Part shown: positions 1 through 8,583 of the stretch, one piece after another
Position numbering within the stretch: position 1 is the first letter of the stretch
How the letters are laid out: each line of letters starts with the position of its first letter
Assembly (NCBI RefSeq): GCF_014207655.1
Contig: NZ_JACHHJ010000003.1
Span: 124,001 to 188,000, forward strand
Direction of reading: 5' to 3'
DNA: 64,000 nt
Origin: Geomicrobium halophilum
Lineage (GTDB): Bacteria > Bacillota > Bacilli > Bacillales > Marinococcaceae
Translations under genes and position numbers: made by a program
Notes under the pieces: generated by a model
The model's database searches: none
Seen by the model: only the letters and a program-made list of their open reading frames with translations
Told to the model about the DNA's origin: nothing

Positions 1-1
1 T

Positions 2-1003
2 GGCAAGTATTTTACCGATCATATGTTTATGATGGACTATGCTGCTGATAAAGGTTGGCAGCGCCCACGGATCGTTCCCTATCAACCATTAACCATGGAT
101 CCATCAGCAATGGTTTTTCATTACGGCCAGACGGTCTTTGAAGGATTAAAAGCATACCGCATGTCTGATGGCGATATTCGTCTTTTTCGTCCTGAAGAGA
201 ATTTTAAACGAATGAATCACTCCAGTGAGAGACTCAGCATCCCTCCAATTGATGAAGACTTGATGCTTGATTACTTAAAAGAACTTGTAAAACTCGAAAA
301 AGAGTGGATTCCTACCGAACCGGGGACATCTCTTTACATTCGCCCCATGATCATTTCTACAGAAGAAAGCCTGAATGTGGCGCCTTCGAATACCTACACA
401 TTTATGATTATCTTGTCGCCGGTCGGTTCTTTTTACAAAGAAGGGATCAATCCCGTTGGTATTTTTGTTGAAGATGAATACACGCGTGCTGCTCCAGGTG
501 GGACAGGCAATGCCAAAACCGCTGGTAATTATTGTGCCGCGTACAAAGCTCAAGAACGGGCGACGGCTAACAATAAGGCTCAGGTGCTTTGGCTTGATGC
601 GATTGAAAAGAAATATATCGAAGAAGTCGGGAGTATGAATGTTTTTTTCAAAATTGACGGAGAAATTCATACACCTGTATTAAATGGAAGCATACTGGAA
701 GGCATTACGCGAAAAAGTGTTATCGAACTTTTGGAACATCTGGAAATGCCCGTTCAAGAACGCCAGATTTCCATGGATGAGGTAATCGCTGCTCATGAAG
801 CAGGAACCCTTCAGGAAGTCTTCGGCACAGGCACTGCTGCCGTTATATCCCCGGTAGGTTCGTTGCAATACAAGGATCAAGATTATGTCGTTAACAACGG
901 GAAAATGGGCGAAACCGCGAAGCAACTGTACGAAACGTTAATCGGAATCCAAACAGGACGCCTGAAGGATCCATTTGGATGGACCGTGATGTTGGAAGCG
1001 TAA
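2..1003 (+). CDS. ilvE: branched-chain amino acid aminotransferase, 5'-truncated by window edge
   Basis: PLP-dependent transaminase that interconverts leucine, isoleucine and valine with their 2-oxo acids. The reading frame is open to base 2 (GKYFTDH before the first internal Met at 23), so the true start lies upstream; the Bacillus family is about 355-365 residues and about 30 are missing. Visible family features are the FHYGQTVFEGLKAYR segment, the PLP-lysine region GGTGNAKTAGNY and the EVGSMNVFF motif. It is convergent with the siderophore operon, and a strong hairpin follows at 1068-1104. The fold and family are clear; the exact branched-chain preference follows from the family. Confidence 0.93.
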   Translation, partial: GKYFTDHMFMMDYAADKGWQRPRIVPYQPLTMDPSAMVFHYGQTVFEGLKAYRMSDGDIRLFRPEENFKRMNHSSERLSIPPIDEDLMLDYLKELVKLEKEWIPTEPGTSLYIRPMIISTEESLNVAPSNTYTFMIILSPVGSFYKEGINPVGIFVEDEYTRAAPGGTGNAKTAGNYCAAYKAQERATANNKAQVLWLDAIEKKYIEEVGSMNVFFKIDGEIHTPVLNGSILEGITRKSVIELLEHLEMPVQERQISMDEVIAAHEAGTLQEVFGTGTAAVISPVGSLQYKDQDYVVNNGKMGETAKQLYETLIGIQTGRLKDPFGWTVMLEA

Positions 1004-1067
1004 AAAGGGGGGCCTCAAAAGTCCTTTTTCGGAATTTCGATCCCCCGACATTGAATAGTTCAAAATA

Positions 1068-1104
1068 ATCCCGTACCACTTTTTAAGTGATACGGGATTT
1101 TTCG
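1068..1104. terminator. bidirectional rho-independent terminator
   Basis: Inverted repeat ATCCCGTAcCACT / AGTGaTACGGGAT with a short T-rich loop, followed by TTTTT on the plus strand. It lies between the convergent ilvE and the reductase gene and may serve both. Confidence 0.75.
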
Positions 1105-1118
1105 TCTAATCATTCATC

Positions 1119-2141
1119 TTACTGTGACTTAAATCGATCATTATGCGAAGATACACGGGCATAACGGTCTGCATCAGGATGTATATACAACTTCGCTGCG
1201 TTTACTGCTAACGCAGCATCCGTAAAGGTTCCGGCAATAAGTGGGATACTGCTTGAATGGTTCGAGATATCCCCTGCCGCAAATATCCCCGTGGCATCTG
1301 TTTCCATTTGATTGGACGTCCGCAATCGACGTTCCTCCACTTTTAAGCCTATCGAATTATGATCAAGAAAACTCAAATCCGGCTGGTAACCGTGATTAAC
1401 AATGACAGCGTCCGTCTTTCGAAACTGGCACTGTTCATTTTCACAATGCTTCAATGTGACATTTTCGATACAACATGTACCATCTTGACTCGATTCTAAA
1501 TCGTCGATAGCATACGGGGTAAGTATATCAATAGAGGAATTTCGCATCCTTGCGACGAACTTCTCATGACCGCCAAATTGATCACGCCGATGGACCACAG
1601 TGACGCTTTTTGCAATCGGTTCAAGTTCATTCGCCCAATCTACAGCAGAATTCCCTCCACCTGAGATAACAACATCTTTACCTCGAAACTTTCCCAGCTC
1701 TTTCACGGCATAGTAAAGGTTGGTTGTTTCAAATTTCTCAGCACCTGGTATGTTCAACTTTGTTTGCTTTAATATCCCATATCCCGTTGCCAAGATGATC
1801 GTTTTAGAATAATGGTCACGGTTTTTGTTTGTGGTGATATGAAAGTAACCATTATCCATTTTCTTTATGTCTATGACTTGCTCCCCAAGCACAATCGTAG
1901 GCTGGAAAGTAAATGCCTGATCAGTAAGTTGGGAGATGAGCTGAGCCCCCGTGGTTGGAGGCAAACCTCCGACGTCCCAAATCGTCTTTTCCTTATAAAC
2001 ATTCACTTTTCCGCCAAGCTCTTCCTCGTATTCAATCACTTTGGTCTTCAAATCACGCATTCCACTATAAAAAGCGGAATATAAACCGGCAGGCCCTCCA
2101 CCTATAATCGTGACATCATAACACGCCGACTCAAGCACCAT
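1119..2141 (-). CDS. thioredoxin-reductase-like ferredoxin/flavodoxin--NADP+ reductase (YumC/YcgT type)
   Basis: FAD- and NAD(P)H-binding oxidoreductase of 340 residues. The N-terminal FAD motif IIGGGPAGLYSAFYSG is near residue 12 and the nucleotide motif VISGGGNSAVDWANE is near residue 158. The C-terminal FAD site reads GIFAAGDIS. The CxxC redox pair of true thioredoxin reductases is absent, which is the mark of the YumC ferredoxin-NADP reductase family. It is the last gene of the siderophore operon and overlaps the ATPase gene by 11 bases. The likely job is supplying electrons for release of iron from imported ferric siderophore; that role is inferred from context only. Confidence 0.88.
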   Translation of the reverse strand: MVLESACYDVTIIGGGPAGLYSAFYSGMRDLKTKVIEYEEELGGKVNVYKEKTIWDVGGLPPTTGAQLISQLTDQAFTFQPTIVLGEQVIDIKKMDNGYFHITTNKNRDHYSKTIILATGYGILKQTKLNIPGAEKFETTNLYYAVKELGKFRGKDVVISGGGNSAVDWANELEPIAKSVTVVHRRDQFGGHEKFVARMRNSSIDILTPYAIDDLESSQDGTCCIENVTLKHCENEQCQFRKTDAVIVNHGYQPDLSFLDHNSIGLKVEERRLRTSNQMETDATGIFAAGDISNHSSSIPLIAGTFTDAALAVNAAKLYIHPDADRYARVSSHNDRFKSQ

Positions 2142-2973
2142 GCATTCCCCCTAACGAAAAAGCTTTTTGCGATGGCTGGGCATCTCCATCCATCATCAGA
2201 TCATAGCTTAAACAAACCGGCTTGCCACTTCTCGGATCAGCAACAACATCTGCTTCAATTTGGAAGACATCACGTAAGACTTGCGTATTCATCACGTCCT
2301 CTGGTCTTCCCTCTCGAACGATTGCCCCTTCTCGTAATGCCACCATATGATCTGCAAAGCGGGACGCGTGGTTTAAGTCATGAATAACCAACACGATGGT
2401 ACGCCCTTGTTGCTCATTTAAGCGCTGTAATACTTGCAACACTTCCAGTTGGTGAGCAAGATCGAGATAAGTGGTAGGCTCATCGAGCAGCAACAACTCT
2501 GTTTGCTGGGCAAGAGCCATAGCAATCCATACCCGCTGTCGTTGGCCGCCGGATAGCGCATCCAGAGACCGATCACCCAACTCGGCCATGCCTGTCTGTT
2601 CAAGGGCAAGATCAATCATTTCGTAATCTTGTTTGTGCAACGCCGCAAATCCTCTTTGATGGGGGTGTCTTCCGTAAGCCACGAGCTCACGTACTTTCAA
2701 ACCACTTGGTGCTTCGGGACCTTGCGGCAATATGGCCATCTTTTGAGCAATTTGCTTTGTCGGTTGTGTATGAATCGATTTCCCATCTAAATAGACTGAT
2801 CCTTGGGAAGCATTCATCACACGGCCCAGAGTTTTTAAAATCGTCGATTTTCCACAACCATTGGGACCGATGATCGTTGTAATTTTTCCTTCGGGGATTT
2901 GCAGCGTCAGGTCATCAACGATTGCTTCTTTTTCATAACGGATCGAGAGATGGTTCGCTTCTAATCGAGTCAT
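2131..2973 (-). CDS. ferric siderophore ABC transporter, ATP-binding protein
   Basis: FecE/FhuC-type ATPase of 280 residues that powers siderophore import. Walker A GPNGCGKST is near residue 36, the signature LSGGQRQRVWIAMALAQ near 141, Walker B LLLLDEPTTYLD near 160, and the switch histidine follows in VLVIHDLNH. The start is 12 bases after the permease gene. The C-terminal extension of about 30 residues after the core (DLMMDGDAQPSQK) is common in YusV-like iron ATPases. It acts on the cytoplasmic face with the two permeases encoded upstream. Confidence 0.93.
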   Translation of the reverse strand: MTRLEANHLSIRYEKEAIVDDLTLQIPEGKITTIIGPNGCGKSTILKTLGRVMNASQGSVYLDGKSIHTQPTKQIAQKMAILPQGPEAPSGLKVRELVAYGRHPHQRGFAALHKQDYEMIDLALEQTGMAELGDRSLDALSGGQRQRVWIAMALAQQTELLLLDEPTTYLDLAHQLEVLQVLQRLNEQQGRTIVLVIHDLNHASRFADHMVALREGAIVREGRPEDVMNTQVLRDVFQIEADVVADPRSGKPVCLSYDLMMDGDAQPSQKAFSLGGMHGA

Positions 2974-2985
2974 ATTTTCACCTCA

Positions 2986-3981
2986 TTACGGAGTTTTCAT
3001 TAGTAAATACAGAAAATACGGAGCTCCAAGAATGGCCACCACAATCCCGACGGGGATTTCTGATGGTGACAGGATGTTGCGGCTGATCATATCTGAAAAC
3101 AACAGGATTAATGCACCAATCATGGCAGCGGTTGGAATCATGACCTGATGGCGCGGACCGACCATACGCCGGGCAATGTGAGGGGCCACAAGTCCAAGGA
3201 AAGAAATGGCACCTCCAACTGCAACGGATGCACCAGCTAACATAACAGCCAATACAAGTAAACGACGTCGGGTACGCTCAACCTTGATACCTAACGAAAC
3301 AGCAGATGGATCTCCCAATCGCATGACATTTAGCGTTTTTGCCTGCATCATAACAAGAGGAATAAGGAGGACCATCCACGGCAATGTGGCGAGGGTTTCA
3401 TGCCAAGTCGCTCCCCAGATATCCCCGTTCAGCCAAACCGTTGCTTGCATAAAATCATTGGGATTCATTCGCAGTTGAAAAACGATCAGAATCGCCGTAA
3501 ACCCTGCATTTATCCCAATACCGACTAATAGTAAACGGATGGGGGTGACCCCTTTTTTCCACGCCAGTGTATAGATGAGAAATGCAGCAGTGAGCGCACC
3601 GACAAACGCGAAAATGGGAAGAAAAAAAGCCGTTCCGCCTAACGCTGTGTATGAACCCTGGACAAAGTAAATAAAAAGGACAACACCCAAACCGGCACCG
3701 GCATTGATGCCAAGTATGCCTGGATCTGCCAACTCATTACGGGAAATGCTTTGCAAAATGGCACCTGAAATCGCTAATCCAGTACCTACCAATAACGCAA
3801 TCACCATTCTCGGCAATCGAAATTCGAATAAAACGAGGGCATGTTCCTCTGTACCACTACCCATAAATGTTCGTAAGACCTCGAGAGGAGCGATGGTCAT
3901 CGTCCCCATTTGTAGACTTAGCAGGAAAACACCGAAGATCAACAAGACGAGCACTGCATAAATAAATACTGTCCGTTTCAT
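2986..3981 (-). CDS. ferric siderophore ABC transporter, permease (FecCD family)
   Basis: Integral membrane permease of 331 residues with about nine to ten helices, of the BtuC/FecD fold. Family landmarks are FRLPRMVIALLVGTGLAISG near the N-terminus and GAISFLGLVAPHIARRMVG, the ATPase-coupling segment. An ORF could begin upstream at 4032, but the chosen ATG at 3981 has GGAAGGGGGG just before it. It lies one base after the stop of the preceding permease gene (TAG-C-ATG), as expected for a coupled pair. It would form a heterodimer with the upstream permease. Confidence 0.92.
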   Translation of the reverse strand: MKRTVFIYAVLVLLIFGVFLLSLQMGTMTIAPLEVLRTFMGSGTEEHALVLFEFRLPRMVIALLVGTGLAISGAILQSISRNELADPGILGINAGAGLGVVLFIYFVQGSYTALGGTAFFLPIFAFVGALTAAFLIYTLAWKKGVTPIRLLLVGIGINAGFTAILIVFQLRMNPNDFMQATVWLNGDIWGATWHETLATLPWMVLLIPLVMMQAKTLNVMRLGDPSAVSLGIKVERTRRRLLVLAVMLAGASVAVGGAISFLGLVAPHIARRMVGPRHQVMIPTAAMIGALILLFSDMISRNILSPSEIPVGIVVAILGAPYFLYLLMKTP

Positions 3982-3982
3982 G

Positions 3983-5044
3983 CTAGACCCCCCTTCCTTC
4001 CCTGCGAGCGAGATAGAGGAAGAAGGGCACACCGATCAATGCGGTAATCGCACCAACCGGTGTCTCATAGGGTGCATTAACAAGACGAGCAACTATATCA
4101 GCTACGACCAATAGCAAGCTGCCTAGAATGGCAGAACACGGCACAATATAACGGTAATCAAGTCCAACAAATGCACGTGTGATATGGGGAATGACTAAGC
4201 CAATAAAACCAATCGTTCCAGCAACAGCTACTGCAGCACCTGTCATGAGCATCACTGCAATGATACCCATTGTTCGAACAACACCCGTACGCTGTCCTAA
4301 GCCTTGAGCAACATCTTTTCCCAAGCTTAAAATAGTAATGGAACGAGCTAACCATAGCGCGATCACCATCCCGATAACAACTACGGGAAGAATGAGTTGT
4401 AGGCGGTGCCAATCCATACCAGCCAGACCACCAGCAAACCAGAAACTTAAATCTTGAGCTACGTCAAAATAGATGGCAATCCCTGAAGAAATGGCACTTA
4501 AAAAAGCACCAATTGTGACCCCTGCTAATGCAAGTTTGGCAGGGGTTAATCCCCCCTTTGCCAACGAACCCACAAGAAAAACAAGTGCCGTTCCCACACC
4601 CGCACCGATAAATGCAGCAAATAAAAAACCGGTATAAGATACACTTGAGAAGAAAGCAAACATAATGGCGAGCGCCAAGGCAGCGCCATCCGTGATCCCG
4701 ATAATCGAAGGTTCTGCAAGTGCATTTCTCGTCATTCCCTGCATCAGTGCTCCCGAAACGGCCAGAAAGCTCCCTACAAGAACAGCACCAACCACCCTTG
4801 GGAGACGTATTTCATGGATAATTTGGTGTTCTGTTAACAAGTCATCATAGGCGAAGATCGCCTGCCAAACGGTTCCGGGGGTGATATTGGCCGCACCTAA
4901 AGACATGGATAGAACAATTGCACATATCAGTAGAATCGTCCCAGCCATCATAATCATGATCACGGCCATAGGTTTTGAGCGAAGCTGTTGTTTGGCAGTA
5001 GGAGAAGTTTCATCTACCATTGTGTTCCTATCCTTCTTTCTCAT
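3983..5044 (-). CDS. ferric siderophore ABC transporter, permease (FecCD family)
   Basis: Second FecCD-type permease, 353 residues, with a hydrophilic N-terminus of about 25 residues. The landmarks IRLPRVVGAVLVGSFLAVSGALMQ and GTIGFIGLVIPHITRAFVG mark the family. The ATG at 5044 abuts the stop of the binding-protein gene (TAGATG) and has AGAAGG ahead; an in-frame ATG at 5020 is an alternative. The GAL(M/L)QG...NALAEPSIIGI pattern typical of the FecC/FhuB branch is present. Confidence 0.92.
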   Translation of the reverse strand: MRKKDRNTMVDETSPTAKQQLRSKPMAVIMIMMAGTILLICAIVLSMSLGAANITPGTVWQAIFAYDDLLTEHQIIHEIRLPRVVGAVLVGSFLAVSGALMQGMTRNALAEPSIIGITDGAALALAIMFAFFSSVSYTGFLFAAFIGAGVGTALVFLVGSLAKGGLTPAKLALAGVTIGAFLSAISSGIAIYFDVAQDLSFWFAGGLAGMDWHRLQLILPVVVIGMVIALWLARSITILSLGKDVAQGLGQRTGVVRTMGIIAVMLMTGAAVAVAGTIGFIGLVIPHITRAFVGLDYRYIVPCSAILGSLLLVVADIVARLVNAPYETPVGAITALIGVPFFLYLARREGRGV

Positions 5045-5980
5045 CTAGCCTTCTTTTTCCATCTCCTTAATGATGTCCACAAATAAATCAATCTGATGGT
5101 AGACGGAGATAGGGTCATAAGGATAAAAGGTATCGTAATCATTGAGGCGATAACGATCATTTTGCACGGCATCCAACCCTTCCCATACGGATGACCCTTC
5201 TAATTGATCTTTTGCTTGGTGCTGGTTTTGTGGATCGTAACTCGTAAGAAACATATAGTCTGCCGCATATTCAGGTACCACTTCTTGAGAAAGCATGAGC
5301 ACATCTTCTTCCTCCATTACTTCTTCCTCAATGATTTCAGGTGCTTCTAGATTTAAAGCGTTATATAATGCTTGACCGCCACGACCGAAATTTTTCCCAA
5401 AAACATACAGTTCATTGTCATTCGTAATTTCGTAGAGACCAAATGTCGCATCCGCGGGAACGAGACCCTCTATTTCCTCTCGAGCTTCTTTAGCCCGATC
5501 ATGATAGTCATTTAAGAATGCCTGTGCTTCCTCTTCTGCTCCCACGATGTCTCCAAACATCTCTGTCATATCTTCAACGTTTGTCGCTGTGTTGTAAGGA
5601 ATCTGTACCGTAGGTGCAATTTCTTCCAACTGCTCAAGATTTTCATCGTACATAACCACAATTAAGTCCGGATCTAGCTCTAGGATTTTTTCTACATTCG
5701 GCGGATCTCCGATATCTTCAACCCCTTCGAGTTCTTCTTCAAGAAAGGGGTTATCAAAGGCAATTGGACCAGCTCCAACCACATTGGCCTCGACGGTTAG
5801 TAATTCACCAGCGTAAAAATCGGTCACTATACGTTCCGGTTCGTTTGGAACTTGAAAATCTTCTCCCTCTATGTTTATAGTTCGATAAGCTTCGTCTGGA
5901 CTTCCATCAACGGATTCATTCCCACAGGAAGCCAAGATAAGAAAACCCATCATCATAATGATCTTTTTTGTCACTTCCAT
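5045..5980 (-). CDS. iron-siderophore-binding lipoprotein
   Basis: Extracytoplasmic solute-binding protein of 311 residues. A short positively charged N-terminus and hydrophobic core end in the lipobox LASC near residue 19, so the mature protein is a lipid-anchored, acidic receptor. PERIVTDFYAGELLTV and the later GKNFGRGGQALYNALNL fit the type III (FecB/YclQ-like) binding fold with a long connecting helix. It is the first gene of the Fur-box operon. The siderophore class (catecholate, hydroxamate or carboxylate) cannot be told from the sequence. Confidence 0.9.
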   Translation of the reverse strand: MEVTKKIIMMMGFLILASCGNESVDGSPDEAYRTINIEGEDFQVPNEPERIVTDFYAGELLTVEANVVGAGPIAFDNPFLEEELEGVEDIGDPPNVEKILELDPDLIVVMYDENLEQLEEIAPTVQIPYNTATNVEDMTEMFGDIVGAEEEAQAFLNDYHDRAKEAREEIEGLVPADATFGLYEITNDNELYVFGKNFGRGGQALYNALNLEAPEIIEEEVMEEEDVLMLSQEVVPEYAADYMFLTSYDPQNQHQAKDQLEGSSVWEGLDAVQNDRYRLNDYDTFYPYDPISVYHQIDLFVDIIKEMEKEG

Positions 5981-6037
5981 CTTCTCCCTACAATTTTAAT
6001 TCGGTGTTATCCCCGTGAGCGAGAACAATTCCCTCTT

Positions 6038-6067
6038 ATCTTAATTGATAATAATTATCAGTGTCAA
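6038..6067 (-). promoter_or_regulatory. sigma-A promoter of the siderophore operon with embedded Fur box
   Basis: Reading the minus strand: -35 TTGACA (6062-6067), an 18-base spacer, and -10 TAAGAT (6038-6043). The spacer contains a perfect 7-1-7 inverted repeat TGATAAT-A-ATTATCA at 6046-6060, the classical Bacillus Fur operator. Fur bound there would block RNA polymerase, so uptake is expected to be induced by iron starvation. Confidence 0.88.
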
Positions 6068-6069
6068 TA

Positions 6070-6104
6070 TAAAAAAGACCTGCCATCGTATAATGGCAAG
6101 GTCT
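6070..6104 (-). terminator. rho-independent terminator just upstream of the siderophore promoter
   Basis: On the minus strand AGACCTTGCCAT / ATGGCAGGTCT closes a hexamer loop and is followed by TTTTTT. It probably ends transcripts from the rraA-like gene, and it lies only a few bases upstream of the -35 box of the iron operon, insulating that promoter. Confidence 0.75.
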
Positions 6105-6413
6105 GTGATTTATAAATTGAACGCTAATGATAGATAGAAAAAATAGAACATAGACAGCGCATTGGGATACGTACAGTCGATACATTTAATACGCTTCTTT
6201 GTCAAAGGTAATCAATAAACTTCCCAGAACACCCCTTCTGTCAAAGGAGAAAGGGATCTGGCTAACGTTCATTATCTCGATCCATTCACTTCACGAAAGA
6301 AACAAAGGCAAAAGCGGAGCTTTAACAGATTCAAAAAAATCGTTTAAGAGGCGTACAAAGCCTTTGAAATCCCAGAAGATCCCTATGATCATTATACTTA
6401 CGGGATTTTTAGC
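6105..6413. other. gene-free stretch between rraA-like gene and iron-operon terminator
   Basis: About 310 bases. A 103-codon plus-strand frame (6199-6510) runs into the rraA-like gene antisense, has no ribosome binding site and no recognisable protein signal. A weak ATCCC...GGGAT pair lies near 6370-6410. Nothing else is seen. Confidence 0.5.
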
Positions 6414-7040
6414 TCAGCCTTTTTTATTGTTCTTTAGAAAATTTTCAATGTATTCACGTGCCGCCTCCGAGCTACCCCCGTATGTTTCTGCCCTTTTTTC
6501 GTCTTTTTGAATACGTTCTTTCGCCTTTTGGATCACTTCTTCCGCTTGACTTTCCGGGACGATTACGACACCATCGACATCGCCAACAACGATATCACCC
6601 GGCTTCACATCTACACCACCTACGTTAATGGGAATATTGATGCTTCCTTCCTCCGTTTTTTTACTTGCAGCAGGAGTTGTCCCTTTCGTAAACACTGGAA
6701 AATTCAAGTCACGAATTCCGTCAATGTCACGGATCACTCCATCAATCACAACCCCGTGCAAACCGAGCGTTTTTGCCAGCCCAATCACAAAATCACCAGC
6801 AAGTGCATTGGATGCTTCTCCTTTTCCGTCTACGATTAGTACGTCGCCAGGCTTTGCATGGTAAATTCCTTCCAATACTGAAATGTTTTCACCTGCAGGT
6901 GCATCAACGGTGAATGCTCGCCCATACATATGCCAATCATCATTCAGTGGCTTGATGCTTATGTCCAAATGGTTTTTTCCGCCAAGTGCATCAGAAACTG
7001 GAGTCGTAGGTAAATGTTCAAATTCTTTGTAATCAACCAT
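6414..7040 (-). CDS. RraA-like protein (putative 4-hydroxy-4-methyl-2-oxoglutarate aldolase family)
   Basis: 208 residues of the RraA/HMG-aldolase fold. The family core GEASNALAGDFVIGLAKTLG followed by GVVIDGVIRDIDGI supplies the Arg-Asp pair that binds metal and substrate in aldolase members; VVVGDVDGVVIVP is also conserved. Bacillus members are usually annotated as RraA family or demethylmenaquinone-methyltransferase-like, and in vivo substrates are poorly known. The ATG at 7040 is preceded by AAAAGGGGCG. It is a single-gene unit, with nothing around it that fixes a pathway. Confidence 0.85.
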   Translation of the reverse strand: MVDYKEFEHLPTTPVSDALGGKNHLDISIKPLNDDWHMYGRAFTVDAPAGENISVLEGIYHAKPGDVLIVDGKGEASNALAGDFVIGLAKTLGLHGVVIDGVIRDIDGIRDLNFPVFTKGTTPAASKKTEEGSINIPINVGGVDVKPGDIVVGDVDGVVIVPESQAEEVIQKAKERIQKDEKRAETYGGSSEAAREYIENFLKNNKKG

Positions 7041-7141
7041 CGTTTTCGCCCCTTTTCCTCTTTCTTACTTTCCCTATACATTTAAAATAAAAGATTTTCA
7101 TTAGTTAAACAAGATGCAAACGTTTTTACACTTATTGACTG

Positions 7142-7324
7142 ATGGCATATTTTGAAGAAGATACAGATGTAGCTCTGATTAAAGCGACGGACCTGAAATT
7201 TCTTGCAGAGGAGTGGAAAAACTATTCAACTCAAAAAGAACCTCAATTTAATTTGCAAATAATCAACATGACGGGTGAGCTTACACGTACGCAACTCATG
7301 AATAGAATGTCTTGGACACTGTAG
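7142..7324 (+). CDS. short unrecognised ORF, possibly a gene remnant
   Basis: 60 codons upstream of smpB, ending in NMTGELTRTQLMNRMSWTL. The composition looks protein-like (amphipathic, soluble), but no Shine-Dalgarno is seen before the ATG and no family is recognised. It may be the 3' end of a decayed gene or a chance frame. Confidence 0.25.
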   Translation: MAYFEEDTDVALIKATDLKFLAEEWKNYSTQKEPQFNLQIINMTGELTRTQLMNRMSWTL

Positions 7325-7392
7325 TCTCATTGCGGTTCCCCACTATATTTGCTAACATAAAGAAATGACAATGGTAAAAAGGATGCACGTCC

Positions 7393-7866
7393 ATGGCTAA
7401 AAATCAAGGAAAAATAATCGCACAAAACCGAAAAGCACGCCACGATTTTTTCATTGAGGAAACATTTGAGGCAGGAATGGAATTGCGCGGCACTGAAATA
7501 AAATCGATTCGAGCGGGAAAAATGAATATCAAGGAAAGTTTTGCCCGAGTGGAAAATGGTGAGGTCTTTCTACATCAAGCCCACATCAGTCCATATGAGC
7601 AAGGGAATCGTTACAATCATGACCCCGTTCGTACACGAAAATTGCTGCTCAACAAAAGAGAAATCAAGAAGCTAACTGGACAATCTCAACAACAAGGCTA
7701 CGCCATCATTCCTACCAAGGTTTATTTGAAAAAAGGACTGGCGAAAGTCGAAATTGGTCTCGCAAAAGGGAAAAAGAAATATGATAAGCGCGAATCCCTC
7801 AAGCAAAAAGATGCTAAACGCCAGATGGATAAAGCAGTAGGCCGGCGTATGAAAGGCATGGAATAA
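7393..7866 (+). CDS. smpB: SsrA-binding protein SmpB
   Basis: 157 residues, the normal length. It binds tmRNA and delivers it to stalled ribosomes. The family signatures are [53 protein letters not shown] and the basic tail [22 protein letters not shown] cut here into its KKKYDKRE core. The ATG at 7393 has AAAAGG ten bases upstream. In B. subtilis smpB follows rnr and precedes ssrA on the same strand; here it is on the opposite strand and more than 20 kb from both. Confidence 0.97.
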   Translation: MAKNQGKIIAQNRKARHDFFIEETFEAGMELRGTEIKSIRAGKMNIKESFARVENGEVFLHQAHISPYEQGNRYNHDPVRTRKLLLNKREIKKLTGQSQQQGYAIIPTKVYLKKGLAKVEIGLAKGKKKYDKRESLKQKDAKRQMDKAVGRRMKGME

Positions 7867-7867
7867 C

Positions 7868-7899
7868 AAACGTTCGTTACTTCGCGGACGTTTTTTTCT
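7868..7899 (+). terminator. rho-independent terminator after smpB
   Basis: AAACGTtCG / CGgACGTTT stem followed by a T-run (ACGTTTTTTT). It overlaps the 3' end of the convergent small membrane-protein gene. Confidence 0.7.
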
Positions 7900-8149
7900 G
7901 TTTGATCATCACCCCTGCCAAAACCACGATCACGAGAATGGGCCATAGGTAGTATGCCGAGATCTCCCCTCCCTGAAAAATCCACGAGATCATAACCATA
8001 CCCATTGCCAATATGCCAATTACAGGTAAAACGATGCGGATATTTACAAACGTGAATTTACTAAAATGGTTCATAATCACCACAATCGCACCAAGAATGA
8101 GCAGAAGTGCAACAAATTGAATAGAGAGAAGAATCGCCATTGTCGACAT
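7877..8149 (-). CDS. small membrane protein, unknown function
   Basis: 90 residues with three hydrophobic segments (about 5-25, 36-56 and 65-83) and a short basic tail ending KKTSAK. No family is recognised. It lies four bases downstream of a second small membrane-protein gene of similar size and layout, so the two probably form a two-gene operon and may be distant paralogues or partners. Confidence 0.6.
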   Translation of the reverse strand: MSTMAILLSIQFVALLLILGAIVVIMNHFSKFTFVNIRIVLPVIGILAMGMVMISWIFQGGEISAYYLWPILVIVVLAGVMIKQKKTSAK

Positions 8150-8153
8150 CTAT

Positions 8154-8429
8154 CTACGTCCCTCCTCTAATGATATACACCGCAATATTTCGGGTACAAA
8201 AGATTATAATCGCAAGCGGCAGAATCAACATGAAGGTAATGCTATAATCGTTTTGAAAAAAGCCAAACAGAATAACGACTGTCATACCAATGATGATCCC
8301 TACATTAATATTCAAATGCTTACTCATTTCAACTTTTTGATCAAACCATTTCAATACAAAAAAGATCTGAGTCAAAAATACAGCGAAAAGAAAGAAAAAT
8401 ACAACTACTATAGCGATCTGACTCTGCAT
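8154..8429 (-). CDS. small membrane protein, unknown function
   Basis: 91 residues from the ATG at 8429 (MQSQIAIVVVFFF), which has GGGGTGA upstream; the frame is open to 8486 but the extra N-terminus is polar and unlike the rest. Three hydrophobic stretches are visible, with a charged loop KWFDQKVEMSKHLN between the first and second. It pairs with the downstream small membrane gene. Function unknown. Confidence 0.58.
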   Translation of the reverse strand: MQSQIAIVVVFFFLFAVFLTQIFFVLKWFDQKVEMSKHLNINVGIIIGMTVVILFGFFQNDYSITFMLILPLAIIIFCTRNIAVYIIRGGT

Positions 8430-8536
8430 CCTCGATTCACCCCGCCCTGTGCTTCCCACTAATGGTACCGTATGACAAGCCATCACTTTTTATGAATTGA
8501 ATGATGATCGGATTCTATCCCTCTATTTCATTTTTA

Positions 8537-8565
8537 TGTTAACCTATATTTAAATTAAGTTAACG
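8537..8565 (+). promoter_or_regulatory. BirA operator upstream of bioY
   Basis: TGTTAAC (8537-8543), 15 bases, then GTTAACG (8559-8565): one mismatch from the Bacillus BirA operator TGTTAAC-N15-GTTAACA. It lies just upstream of the bioY start, so the operon should be repressed by BirA-biotinyl-AMP. Confidence 0.82.
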
Positions 8566-8583
8566 AAGGTGAGTTGTTGTAGT

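Noticed and set aside
6199-6510. 103-codon plus-strand ORF near the rraA-like gene
   Set aside because: It runs antisense into a well-supported gene, has no ribosome binding site and shows no family signal.
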